Source: Anaerovorax sp. IOR16 | Lineage (GTDB): Bacteria; Bacillota; Clostridia; Peptostreptococcales; Anaerovoracaceae | Direction: 5' to 3' | Assembly (NCBI RefSeq): GCF_017168145.1 | Contig: NZ_JADQTL010000011.1 | Location: forward strand, 124,001 to 188,000 | DNA: 64,000 nt | Notes under the pieces: generated by a model | What the model was told of the DNA's origin: nothing | The model's input: the letters and a program-made list of their open reading frames with translations, nothing else | Database searches by the model: none | Shown here: piece after piece, positions 34,922 to 43,808 of the stretch | Numbering within the stretch: the first letter of the stretch is position 1 | How the letters are laid out: each line of letters begins with the position of its first letter | Translations under genes and position numbers: made by a program

Positions 34922-36214
34922 TTACCAGCTGCAACCATTGTAACCGTGAAAACCACATACATTTGTTGGATTGATACAAGCAGTAACTTGTTGCTGGCAG
35001 CCAATTCCATTGCCACATCCGCAACCGCAGCCACAACCACAGCGATTATTCCGTTGGTTGCCGCAGCCGCAGCCATTGCCGCATGTAGTCGATTCTGATG
35101 CTATTTCCTCTGAATTGCAATTGCAGTTTTGGATGCTTTCGATGTTCGAAGAATTGCCACAGGAACAGTCAGGTAAAAATGGATTTACACATTCTTCTGC
35201 AGCTTCCTCTTCTGCCGCAAGTTCGGAACCATCACAAGGAATCAAAGCTTCACAAGCATTGGTGCAAAATAGGGTTTGACGTACAACTTCGATATGCACG
35301 ATTGGCTCAACTGCTACTTTTGATGTGAGAGTTAAGGCCATACCATTGTTGTGATGGTGGTGGCCTAAAGAATCCACTACATTGTCACATTCCATTTCGC
35401 ATTCATCATATCCAGAGCATGGATTTGGACCTCTGCCGTGATGATGATGATGACCTAGTGTCAAACTTGGATTGATCAGTTCCACCCCTGCATTGAATTG
35501 GAATCGAATATCCGGAGCTATACCATTAATACTGCATGGCAAGCTGAGATCCGGAATTGCAAAGTTCGATTTGCTACTTGATGGAAGTTCAGTGTTCTGT
35601 GCACTAGGTGCATTTGAAATTTCACAGCGGAAGCAACAGGTTCTTCCACCAGTGTTTACAGTACCTTCTAATACATACTTGGCTCGAATATCCCAAGGAC
35701 CTGCATTCGTGATTAAGAAGAAGGCCTTTGTAGGAAGACCTGCATTCATGCAGCGCTCCTTTTGGATCTTTGAAATTACGCTAGCAGTTTTAGCAAGGTA
35801 TTGTCCGTTTGAATAGGTTACCGAGTCTACAGGATAACCATCGATGGAAACCTGATTTGCAGCAATATTGCCTGGTGGTCTTGTATTGAAGTATTCAACG
35901 ACAACAAAGGATTTTTCGATATTAAATACAGCATTTTCTTCTAGAGTACATGGCGTGCAACAGCAACAGCAATTTTGCGGTTCTAACGTAAGTTCTGTAA
36001 CAAAGCGGTTTCTATTTGGACCACCTGTATTTAGATTAAACATTAGTGGACAACTAGTGTCATCCGTAAAGCAAAAAACTTTATCCATGTATACTAGATT
36101 AGATTTTTCATTTGTAAAGTCGATGCCTTCCGTATCAATGTTTGTGCCACAAACACTGCCTAAGCAGTTGCGGCCGTGACGAGGAAGACAAGAATTACCT
36201 CTATTTCTTGGCAT
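34922..36214 (-). CDS. Cysteine- and histidine-rich protein, unknown function (possible coat or metal-binding protein)
   Basis: 430 aa, ATG behind AGAGAGG. It has no signal peptide or membrane helix. By hand count about 39 residues are Cys, including CCCCC near residue 83 and the C-terminal alternating run CGCGCGCGCGNGIGC. Two His clusters (GHHHHHG and GHHHHNNG) lie near residues 254 and 287. Between these lies an otherwise ordinary beta-rich domain (FNIEKSFVVVEYFNTRPPG; AKYVLEGTVNTGGRTC). I do not recognise the family. Composition fits a disulfide-linked spore coat or exosporium protein, or a metal-binding protein; the organism's SpoVD/SpoVE-type genes make sporulation plausible. Stands alone with its own terminator. 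Confidence 0.6.
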   Translation of the reverse strand: MPRNRGNSCLPRHGRNCLGSVCGTNIDTEGIDFTNEKSNLVYMDKVFCFTDDTSCPLMFNLNTGGPNRNRFVTELTLEPQNCCCCCTPCTLEENAVFNIEKSFVVVEYFNTRPPGNIAANQVSIDGYPVDSVTYSNGQYLAKTASVISKIQKERCMNAGLPTKAFFLITNAGPWDIRAKYVLEGTVNTGGRTCCFRCEISNAPSAQNTELPSSSKSNFAIPDLSLPCSINGIAPDIRFQFNAGVELINPSLTLGHHHHHGRGPNPCSGYDECEMECDNVVDSLGHHHHNNGMALTLTSKVAVEPIVHIEVVRQTLFCTNACEALIPCDGSELAAEEEAAEECVNPFLPDCSCGNSSNIESIQNCNCNSEEIASESTTCGNGCGCGNQRNNRCGCGCGCGCGNGIGCQQQVTACINPTNVCGFHGYNGCSW

Positions 36215-36489
36215 AATTTATAACCTCTCTTTTATAGGAATGAAAATTACATATTGAATGGATATGATTATCAATATGTATAAAAAGAGAGAAAAAAGGC
36301 TTCGGCTCAATAAATCCTTTGCTGTTGATATAGTATATGGGAAAATAAAAATCTTGTCACACCAGTGTTGCCGTATCACCTATGAAAATCATAAAAAATA
36401 AAGTTGTTTTATTTGATAATGAATAAGTAAACAATAGAGAAAAAACTCTCCACTTTTTTAAAACGATATTTTGGAGTTTTAATAAAATT

Positions 36490-36509
36490 AAACACAATAT
36501 ATTGTGTTA
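36490..36509. repeat. Left 20-nt target-site duplication of IS1182 copy 2 (palindrome)
   Basis: Identical to 38098-38117. The core AACACAATATATTGTGTT is a perfect 18-nt palindrome. Confidence 0.88.
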
Positions 36510-38097
36510 CAGACTGTAGACAAGGATATCTCTATCTTTGCCTACAGTTTTTTTTACATAATGTAATACATTTTATTGTATTTATGGTAAAATATATGTA
36601 TAAATACATGGAGGTATTTGCTTTATGATGGGTAAGAAAGATTTATTAGGTCGTGATCAATTTCAAATGGTAACCTTGAATTCTCTTGTTCCACAAGATC
36701 ATATTATTCGTAAGATAGATACTGCGATTAATCTCTCTTTCATTTATGACCTTGTAAAAGATTTGTATTCTGATGTGGGAAAAGAAAGCATCGATCCTGT
36801 TGTCTTAATTAAAATTACCCTCATTCAATATACCTTTGGTATTCGATCCATGAGACAGACCATTAAAGAAATTCAAACGAATGTAGCTTATCGATGGTAT
36901 CTTGGTTATAGTTTAGAGGAAGAAATTCCTCACTTTTCTACCTTTGGTAAAAACTACTCTCGTCGGTTTCAAAATACTGACTTATTCGAACAAATCTTTC
37001 AAAGAGTCATTGCTGAAATCATGGAATATGAATTCATTAATTCAGAAAGCATTTTCATTGACGGTACACATATTAAAGCAAGTGCAAATAACCATAACAG
37101 TGAAAAAGAAACCGTTTTGGAATCCGTTAAATACTATGAAAAAGAACTAATGAAAGAAATTAACGAAGATCGCATTGAACGAGGAAAACAAGCTTGTAAA
37201 AAAAAACGGAAGCCAAAGAAAAGACAAAAGTAATCAAGAAAAGTACCGTAGATCCGGATTGCGGCGTATTTCATAAAGGAAAGCATAAGGTAGTATTTGC
37301 TTATGCTGCAAATGTAGCTTGCGATCGAAACAATTACATACTTGCTTTTCATACAAATCCAGGAAATGTACATGACTCAGTTGCATTCCCAAAGATTTAT
37401 GAAAAAGTAAAAAGATATAAAGGTGTAAAAAATATTGTAATGGATTCCGGATATAAAACACCTGCAATTGCTAGAGAAATACTCAAAGATAAACGAATTC
37501 CTATCCTACCATACAAACGACCTATGACAAAAAATGGTTATTTTAAAAAACACGAATATGCTTATGATGAATACTATGATTGCTTTGTATGCCCAGAAAA
37601 CCAAGTGTTAAACTATACTACAACAAATAGAGAAGGGTATCGGGAATATAAGAGTAAAGGAGAAATTTGCAAGAGTTGCCCTTCCTTATCAGAATGCACA
37701 GCAAGTAAAGACCATGTAAAAGTAGTCACACGTCATATATGGGAAAACTACATAGAGCAATGTGAGGACATTCGTCATACTCCAAAGTATCGAGATCTTT
37801 ACAAACTACGGAGTCAAACCATTGAGCGAGTCTTTGCCGATGCAAAAGAAAAACATAATATGCGTTATACACAATATCGAGGGATTCAGAAGATAGAAAT
37901 GGAACTGAATCTTCTTTTTGCGTCCATGAATCTAAAAAAACTAGCAACATGGATTCATAAATCTGAAAGAAGGAATCAAATGGCATAGAGATATCCTTTT
38001 ATTTTTTCTTTTTTTAAAAGCTTTATAGAAAAAATAGAAAATACCTTGCAGAAATTATAAGAATATAAATTTAGCAAGGTATTTTGTCTACAGTCTG
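36510..38097 (+). mobile_element. IS1182-family insertion sequence, copy 2 (1,588 bp)
   Basis: Same length, ends and orientation as copy 1 (offset 25,341 bp). I find about five base differences, all silent in the transposase frames. It has its own 20-bp duplication, different from copy 1, so the two inserted independently. The right end is 166 bp from the mraZ start codon. Its internal right-end hairpin should stop transposase transcription before the dcw cluster. Confidence 0.92.
36625..37988 (+). CDS. IS1182-family transposase, copy 2, -1 shift at A9
   Basis: Protein identical to copy 1 in both parts (frame 1 36625-37233, 202 aa; downstream frame to 37988). The A9 tract is at 37198-37206, and the same -1 shift is required to join the DDE residues (Asp in SIFIDGTHIKAS, Asp in MDSGYKTP, Glu in ERVFADAKEKHN). 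Preservation of the shift and of both frames in two independently inserted copies means the element was mobile with this sequence, so the split form works or was supplied in trans. Confidence 0.85.
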
Positions 38098-38117
38098 AAA
38101 CACAATATATTGTGTTA
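38098..38117. repeat. Right 20-nt target-site duplication of IS1182 copy 2
   Basis: Exact copy of 36490-36509. It now forms the upstream edge of the region that must hold the dcw promoter. Confidence 0.88.
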
Positions 38118-38190
38118 ATAAACTGTTAATATTTTTAGATGTAATAAAATATAAATAAAATTAATTTTTTTACCTTGTTTTTTTGATTTA

Positions 38191-38227
38191 GTGTGGTTGC
38201 GAAGTGGAGTGAAGTGGAGTATAGTGG
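38191..38227 (+). promoter_or_regulatory. MraZ operator repeats
   Basis: AGTGG occurs at 38203-38207, 38213-38217 and 38223-38227, exactly 10 bp apart (GAAGTGGAGT unit), with a GTGTGG at 38191-38196 before them. MraZ proteins bind tandem short TGG-containing direct repeats in front of their own gene (TGGGN repeats in E. coli, AAAGTG repeats in Mollicutes). This is very probably the autoregulatory site of the dcw cluster. Confidence 0.75.
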
Positions 38228-38263
38228 AAGTAATCAAAAAATGCATAGTGGGGTAATTGTTTC

Positions 38264-38695
38264 ATGTTAATGGGAGAATATCAAAACTCAATAGACAGCA
38301 AAGGCAGAATTATTGTGCCAGCGAAATTTCGCGAACAGCTGGAATATAAGTGTGTTTTGACCAAAGGATTAGACAACTGCCTCTATATTTATCCAATGAG
38401 TGAGTGGGCAAAATTTCACGAAAAATTGGATAAGCTTCCGATATCGGATCCAAAAGCCAGAGCATTTGTCCGTTATTTTTACGCCAGTGCGGTAGAAGGC
38501 GAAATGGACAAGCAGGGAAGACTAACAATTCCGCAAAGCTTAAGAAATTATGCAAACATTGAAAAAGAACTGGTAACCATTGGTGTATTGAATAAAATTG
38601 AAATTTGGAGCAAGCAAGCTTATGAAAATGCGGAGAATGGCGAAAAATTGGAAGCCAGTGAATTTGCGGAACAAATGGATATCTATGGGATATAG
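38264..38695 (+). CDS. mraZ: Transcriptional regulator MraZ
   Basis: 143 aa, the usual length. Two SpoVT-AbrB-type beta domains each carry a DxxG-R-xxxP motif: SIDSKGRIIVPAKFRE near residue 10 and MDKQGRLTIPQSLRNY near residue 86. MraZ forms a ring and represses the dcw operon it begins, binding the repeats about 40-70 bases upstream. ATG 38264 lies 9 nt behind GGGGT; ATG 38270 (MGEYQNSID) is an equally plausible start. It is followed 6-9 bases later by rsmH. Confidence 0.95.
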   Translation: MLMGEYQNSIDSKGRIIVPAKFREQLEYKCVLTKGLDNCLYIYPMSEWAKFHEKLDKLPISDPKARAFVRYFYASAVEGEMDKQGRLTIPQSLRNYANIEKELVTIGVLNKIEIWSKQAYENAENGEKLEASEFAEQMDIYGI

Positions 38696-38704
38696 GAGGG
38701 ATTG

Positions 38705-39646
38705 ATGGAGTTTAAACATGTATCGGTTTTATTTTCTGAGTCAATAAAGAATCTAAACATAAAACCGGATGGTGTTTATGTAGATGGGACTCTTGGCGGT
38801 GGCGGACATGCAAGTGGGATTTGTGAAAAATTAAATTCAAAAGGGATTTTAATTGGTATTGATCGTGACAAGGATGCTTTGCGTGCTGCTGAGGAAAATT
38901 TAAGGGGATATGACTGCAAGAAAATATTTGTTCAAAGTAATTACTCTAATATTAAAAATGTATTAATGGAGTATGATATTTCCTCCATTGATGGTGCCCT
39001 TCTTGATTTAGGAGTTTCTTCATTTCAATTGGACAATGAAGAGAGAGGGTTTTCCTATATGAAGGATGCCTCACTTGATATGAGAATGAATGCAGAGGAT
39101 TCTTTAACAGCTGAAACGGTAGTAAATACTTACAGTGAGGAAGAACTAGCAAACATCATTCGTCAATATGGTGAGGAGCGATGGGCTTCACGTATTAGCC
39201 AATTTATAGTAAAAAATAGAAAGCAAGCACCAATTACGACAACAGGACAGCTTGTTACGATTATCAAAGCTGCCATTCCGGCTTCGGCGAGAAGGGATGG
39301 ACCCCATCCGGCAAAGAGAACCTTTCAAGCAATTCGAATTGAAGTAAATGATGAACTTGGTCAGTTGGAAAAAGCAGTAGATACATTTTTAGATGTGCTT
39401 GCAAATCGAGGACGTTTGTGTATTATTACATTTCATTCACTGGAAGATCGCATCGTAAAAGAACGATTTAATCAAAGATTGAATCCTTGCACCTGTCCAA
39501 AAGAGTTCCCAATGTGTGTATGCGGGAAAAAAACGGATATGAAAAAGGTAAGTGGCAAACCAATCATTCCGTCAGAACAGGAATTAACTTTAAATCCTAG
39601 GGCTCGAAGTGCAAAACTAAGAGTAATTGAAAAGTGGGAGAGATAA
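38705..39646 (+). CDS. rsmH: 16S rRNA m4C1402 methyltransferase RsmH
   Basis: 313 aa from ATG 38705, 5 nt behind AGGAGGG (a TTG at 38702 is too close). SAM-binding motif VDGTLGGGGHASGI near residue 27, then LLDLGVSSFQLDNEERGFSY, DMRMN and the late ALRPGGRL-type strand (ANRGRLCIITFHSLEDRIVK) are the family hallmarks. It methylates N4 of C1402 in the ribosomal P site. Its place second in the dcw operon is standard. Full length, intact. Confidence 0.95.
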   Translation: MEFKHVSVLFSESIKNLNIKPDGVYVDGTLGGGGHASGICEKLNSKGILIGIDRDKDALRAAEENLRGYDCKKIFVQSNYSNIKNVLMEYDISSIDGALLDLGVSSFQLDNEERGFSYMKDASLDMRMNAEDSLTAETVVNTYSEEELANIIRQYGEERWASRISQFIVKNRKQAPITTTGQLVTIIKAAIPASARRDGPHPAKRTFQAIRIEVNDELGQLEKAVDTFLDVLANRGRLCIITFHSLEDRIVKERFNQRLNPCTCPKEFPMCVCGKKTDMKKVSGKPIIPSEQELTLNPRARSAKLRVIEKWER

Positions 39647-39647
39647 G

Positions 39648-40091
39648 ATGATAGCAGCAGAAAAATGGTATGAATATCAAAAAGACTATCAAAAATATGG
39701 TTTAGATATGAAACCCAAGAAAAAAAGAGCTTCAAATGAAAACAAAAAAAAATCTGCATCGGCTATGACGTTACGGGAAAAATCTCAAATTATGATATTG
39801 ACCGTGATTGTTTCCATATTATCTGTAGGTCTTATTGCCAGCACGGCTTACTCTGCTAAAATTAAATATAACATTAATAATTTAGTGAAGCAGTCTGCAG
39901 TAATTGAGGGTGAAATAGAAAATTTAAATGTAAAGATTAAAAGCCAATCAAATATTCAAATTATAGAGGAAAAGGCCAAAACACAATTAGGAATGGTTTA
40001 TCCTACCGTTGATCAGTATGTTTATATTAGCCAAGAGGACATTCCGATAAAGGATTTTGCTTTGGCATTAAAGCAAGAGGCATACAATTAA
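39648..40091 (+). CDS. ftsL: Cell division protein FtsL (FtsL/DivIC-like)
   Basis: 147 aa from ATG 39648, behind GGGAGAG; a frame open from 39627 lacks a start signal. A basic cytoplasmic N-terminus (KPKKKRASNENKKKSA), one membrane helix (about residues 47-68, MILTVIVSILSVGLIAS) and an extracytoplasmic leucine-zipper coil (INNLVKQSAVIEGEIENLNV) ending GMVYPTVDQYVYI match FtsL/DivIC proteins, which bridge FtsQ and the septal synthase. The sequence is poorly conserved in the family, so the name rests on topology and position between rsmH and the PBP gene. Confidence 0.82.
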   Translation: MIAAEKWYEYQKDYQKYGLDMKPKKKRASNENKKKSASAMTLREKSQIMILTVIVSILSVGLIASTAYSAKIKYNINNLVKQSAVIEGEIENLNVKIKSQSNIQIIEEKAKTQLGMVYPTVDQYVYISQEDIPIKDFALALKQEAYN

Positions 40092-40126
40092 ATGGTGTTT
40101 TGTATAATAGAATTAGGTAGGAGACC

Positions 40127-40144
40127 ATGAAAATAATTTCATAG
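40127..40144 (+). other. Possible 5-codon leader ORF
   Basis: ATG AAA ATA ATT TCA TAG (MKIIS) lies 3 nt behind AGGAG, just after the ftsL stop and 10 bases before a hairpin with T-run. The spacing is short for a ribosome-binding site, so translation is uncertain. Confidence 0.25.
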
Positions 40145-40153
40145 AGTGGATGC

Positions 40154-40198
40154 AAAACCGGATAATTTCATACTACAAGAAAAATCCGGTTTTTTTAT
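40154..40198 (+). terminator. Terminator or attenuator between ftsL and the PBP gene
   Basis: AAAACCGGAT (40154-40163) pairs with ATCCGGTTTT (40184-40193) around a 20-nt loop, and the T-run continues to about 40197. It would reduce read-through from mraZ-rsmH-ftsL into the Mur genes. Confidence 0.7.
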
Positions 40199-40259
40199 CG
40201 TATAGGGACATGGTACCGATTATAGAGCGAAGCGACCTTTTCTATGTAGGAGGACTAAA

Positions 40260-42263
40260 ATGATTGTGACAAATAATAAAAATAGAAAGAGATTGATTTT
40301 CATTTTTACGTGCACTTGTTTTCTTTGTACTTTATTGATGTTTCGAGTTGGTTGGATTCAAGTGGTGGCAAGTGAACGTTATGCAAAAATGGCAGTTGAA
40401 CAACAGACGAATGATGTACCAATTCCCGCAAAACGAGGTGTAATTTTAGATCGATATGGGAAAGAATTGGCAATCAGTGCTGTGACAAATACCATCTGGG
40501 TACGACCTAAGGATGTCACTGCATCAGCAAAAACAAAGGAAGAAAAAGAATTAAAAATAGACAAAACAGCTAAAACCTTATCAGAAATTTTAAGTTTAGA
40601 TGAAGCTTCTGTGAGAAAAACCATTACAAAAGATAAATTACTTGTTCGAGTTGCAAAATATGTAGATAAAGAAAAAGCAGATCAAATACGAAATGCAAAG
40701 CTTTCAGGAATTTCCATTGCAGAGGACGTAAAACGGTACTATCCATTAGGCTCCTTTGCTTCTCATATTCTTGGAAGTACGACGGATGATAATCGAGGAC
40801 TTTCGGGAGTTGAGTTGAAGTATGATAAATATTTAAGCGGTGTTCCCGGAAGATGGATTAAAGATACCGATTTAAAAGGTGATGGATTGTCCTATGGAAT
40901 GGAAAAATATTTTCAGGCAGAAGACGGCTTGAATGTTGTATTAACCATTGATGAAGTCATCCAGCACTATGTAGAAAAAGCATTGGATCAAGTCCAAGCG
41001 GATACACAAGCAACGCAAGTATGGTGCATTGTAATGGACCCAAAAACCGGGGAAATATTAGCGATGGCAATGTCTCCGGATTATGATCCAAATAATGCAA
41101 GAGTACCTCTCGACCCTCAGCAAGCAGCTTATGTCGAGAGCCTTTCGGATGCAGAAAAACAGATATACTGGAATCAAATGTGGAGAAATCCAATGATTAG
41201 TGATACGTATGATCCAGGTTCTACTTTTAAGCTGATTACCACTTCAATTGCACTGGAGGAAAGAGTCACTTCTCCAACAGATAAATTTGTTTGCAAATAT
41301 TATTATGAGGTTGCCGGAACTATGCTTCATTGTTGGAGAAAAGGGCAGCCGCATGGAGAGGAAACCTTAGCTGAGGCAGTACAAAATTCCTGCAATCCAG
41401 TTTTTATTCAGTTGGCTCAAAGAGTCGGTTTGGATAAATATTATGAATACTTGGATTTGTTTGGACTTACGGAAAAGACAGGAATTGATTATCCCGGTGA
41501 AGGCAACAATATTCTACAGAAGAAGGAAACTGCCGGTCCGGTTGGTCTAGCAACCATGTCTTATGGGCAGGGGATTGCAGTTACACCAGTCAGTCTAATT
41601 ACGGCTATTTCTGCAATTGGAAACGATGGAAAACTAATGGAGCCTCATTTAGTAAAGGAAATGCGGGATTCTGATGGAAATATTGTACAAAAAATAGAAC
41701 CAAAGGTTGTACGACAAGTCATTTCTAAGCAGACTGCAGAAGAAATGCGAACCATTATGGAGTCGGTTGTAGCCGTTGGAGGTGGCGGGAATGCAAAAAT
41801 TTCAGGGTATCGAATCGGCGGAAAGACAGGTACAGCAAATAAGGTTATTAATGGAAAGTACAGTGATAATCTGGTTTGTGCATCGTTTGTAGGTATGGCT
41901 CCAATGGAAGATCCTCAGTTGGCTATTTTACTTGTTGTAGATGAGCCGCAGGGTGTTCATTACGGAAGTCAGACGGCCGCACCTGGAGTAAAGGCAATTT
42001 TAGAAGAGACACTTCGTTACCTGAATATTGTGCCGCAGTACAGTGAAGAAGAACAGAAAGAAATTGACAGTCAAATGACCGTTGTTCCAAATGTTACCGG
42101 AATAAATTTCAGTGAAGCAATCGGTGTGCTTGGAGGAAAGTCATTACAGTATACTGTTTCACCAGTAAGAGCTACCAATGATAATTTTACAGTAGTAGAT
42201 CAATATCCAAAGGCGGGAGAAAAAGTACCGCTGAATACAAATGTATATTTATATTCCCAATAA
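40260..42263 (+). CDS. Septal/spore-cortex transpeptidase, SpoVD/PBP2B type
   Basis: 667 aa, ATG behind AGGAGG. Short cytoplasmic N-terminus, one membrane helix (about residues 10-31), a PBP dimer domain starting IPAKRGVILDRYGKELA, and a complete transpeptidase domain: S321TFK, S377CN and K522TGT. One C-terminal PASTA domain (VVPNVTGINFSEAIGVLGGK) points to the SpoVD branch rather than plain FtsI. It cross-links septal peptidoglycan with the SEDS partner encoded at 47613-48740. With a single such gene in the cluster it may serve vegetative division, spore cortex or both. ftsI would be an equally fair label. Confidence 0.92.
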   Translation: MIVTNNKNRKRLIFIFTCTCFLCTLLMFRVGWIQVVASERYAKMAVEQQTNDVPIPAKRGVILDRYGKELAISAVTNTIWVRPKDVTASAKTKEEKELKIDKTAKTLSEILSLDEASVRKTITKDKLLVRVAKYVDKEKADQIRNAKLSGISIAEDVKRYYPLGSFASHILGSTTDDNRGLSGVELKYDKYLSGVPGRWIKDTDLKGDGLSYGMEKYFQAEDGLNVVLTIDEVIQHYVEKALDQVQADTQATQVWCIVMDPKTGEILAMAMSPDYDPNNARVPLDPQQAAYVESLSDAEKQIYWNQMWRNPMISDTYDPGSTFKLITTSIALEERVTSPTDKFVCKYYYEVAGTMLHCWRKGQPHGEETLAEAVQNSCNPVFIQLAQRVGLDKYYEYLDLFGLTEKTGIDYPGEGNNILQKKETAGPVGLATMSYGQGIAVTPVSLITAISAIGNDGKLMEPHLVKEMRDSDGNIVQKIEPKVVRQVISKQTAEEMRTIMESVVAVGGGGNAKISGYRIGGKTGTANKVINGKYSDNLVCASFVGMAPMEDPQLAILLVVDEPQGVHYGSQTAAPGVKAILEETLRYLNIVPQYSEEEQKEIDSQMTVVPNVTGINFSEAIGVLGGKSLQYTVSPVRATNDNFTVVDQYPKAGEKVPLNTNVYLYSQ

Positions 42264-42282
42264 GTGAAGTAAGGAGCATGGC

Positions 42283-43744
42283 ATGAAACTTTTAGACCTG
42301 TTATACGAAACGGGGATAAAGTGTCCAATGGATATGCAAGATACAGAAATTACAGGAATCGCTATTGATTCCCGTAAAGTGAAAAAAGGCAACTTGTTTG
42401 TTTGCATGAAGGGTTACCAAACAGATGGGCATATATATGCTATAGAAGCAGCATTTCATGGCGCAGCCGCTGTTGTAACACAAGATGAATTCATTGTGGA
42501 GTTAAAAAGTATACCAATATTAGAAACGACAGATACCAGAAAAGCACTTTCGCAAATTGCAAAAAATTTCTATGGAGATCCATCCAGACAAATGACTGTT
42601 TTTGCAATTACCGGGACAAATGGAAAAACAACGACAACCTATATGCTCAAAGCAATTTTAGAAGAAACAGATCATCTTTGTGGAGTGATTGGCACCGTTG
42701 GTTATCGATTTGGGGATAAAGAATATGAATCATCAAGAACAACACCAGAATCCTTCGAGCTGCAACGAATGTTCTGTGAAATGCAGCAGGAAGGAATTAA
42801 ACATTGTGCGATGGAAGTTTCGTCCCATGGATTGGCACTGCATCGAGTGGACGATGTTTGGTTTTCTTATACCGCATTTACGAACTTAACCCAGGATCAT
42901 ATGGATTTTCATAGTTCTGAAGAGGATTATTATCAGGCAAAAAAAACATTATTTCATATAGGAAACAGTGTAAGTACAGTTAATATAGATGATGCGTATG
43001 GAAATCGTTTGTATGAAGAGTTAAAAGATGAGGGAAAAGAAGTATATAGTTATTCTTTGCAAAATTCAAATGCTGATTTTTATGGAGAAATGATATCAAA
43101 TGATGTGAATGGTGTAGTATGTTTTCCATCATGGAGAAAACCTTGGAAAACTAACCTTAAAAACACCAGGATTATTTACTTTATATAATACTTTGTGTGC
43201 AAGTAGTTTGGCAATACTTAGCGGAATAACCTTTCCTTTTGTACAATCTGCTTTGCTTAAACTTGAAGGAGTACCTGGAAGATTTGAGCTTGTACCAAAT
43301 GAAAAAGGCATCGTAGCCATTGTGGATTATGCCCATACACCGGAAGCACTTCGTATGGTATTAAAGACTGCAAAAGATTTTACTACGGGCAGATTGATTT
43401 GCGTTTTTGGTTGTGGTGGTGACCGCGATAAAAGCAAACGTCCGATTATGGGTGAAATTGCTGGTATTTTTAGTGATTTTTGTGTAATAACCAGTGATAA
43501 TCCACGGACAGAAGATCAAAAATGTATTTCAGAAGAGATTGAAAAAGGTCTTTTGAAAACCGGGTGTAGCTATACAGTTATAGAAAATCGAATGGACGCA
43601 ATAAAAAAGGCAGTAAGTATTTATGAAATTGGAGACGTTATTGTAATAGCAGGAAAAGGACATGAGTGTTACCAAATTATTGGCAGTGCAAAAAATTATT
43701 TTAATGATAAAGAAATAGCACAACGTATTATACAAGAACTATAA
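42283..43744 (+). pseudogene. murE: UDP-MurNAc-tripeptide synthetase MurE, frame broken by one base
   Basis: The frame 42283-43188 (301 aa) has the N-terminal domain and the ATP loop GTNGKTTTTYML. It runs off near 43122: the continuation (HHGENLGKLTLKTPGLFTLY, then the C-terminal domain) is one base on and ends at 43744. One T too many in the TTTT run at 43122-43125 explains it. Corrected length is 486 aa, normal for MurE. The motif DNPR (ITSDNPRTED) marks meso-diaminopimelate as the amino acid added to UDP-MurNAc-L-Ala-D-Glu. The enzyme should be essential, so a sequencing error is much more likely than a real null allele. Confidence 0.88.
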
Positions 43745-43808
43745 ACTGAAATTAAGATGATAAAGAAACGAATTTATTTAGTAAACGAAAGGAAGGTTAA
43801 AGTACCTT

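Noticed and set aside
36215-36490. Possible sporulation sigma-factor promoter (CATA-type box) upstream of the Cys/His-rich gene.
   Set aside because: The CATA and TA elements do not match the sigma-E or sigma-K spacing, and no -35 is clear. The 275-base stretch otherwise shows only AT-rich sequence and the AGAGAGG ribosome-binding site.
11169-38097. The two same-orientation IS1182 copies could bound a 27-kb composite transposon.
   Set aside because: Each copy has its own exact and different target duplication on both sides, so they inserted separately. The DNA between them also includes ordinary chromosomal genes (lgt, ychF).
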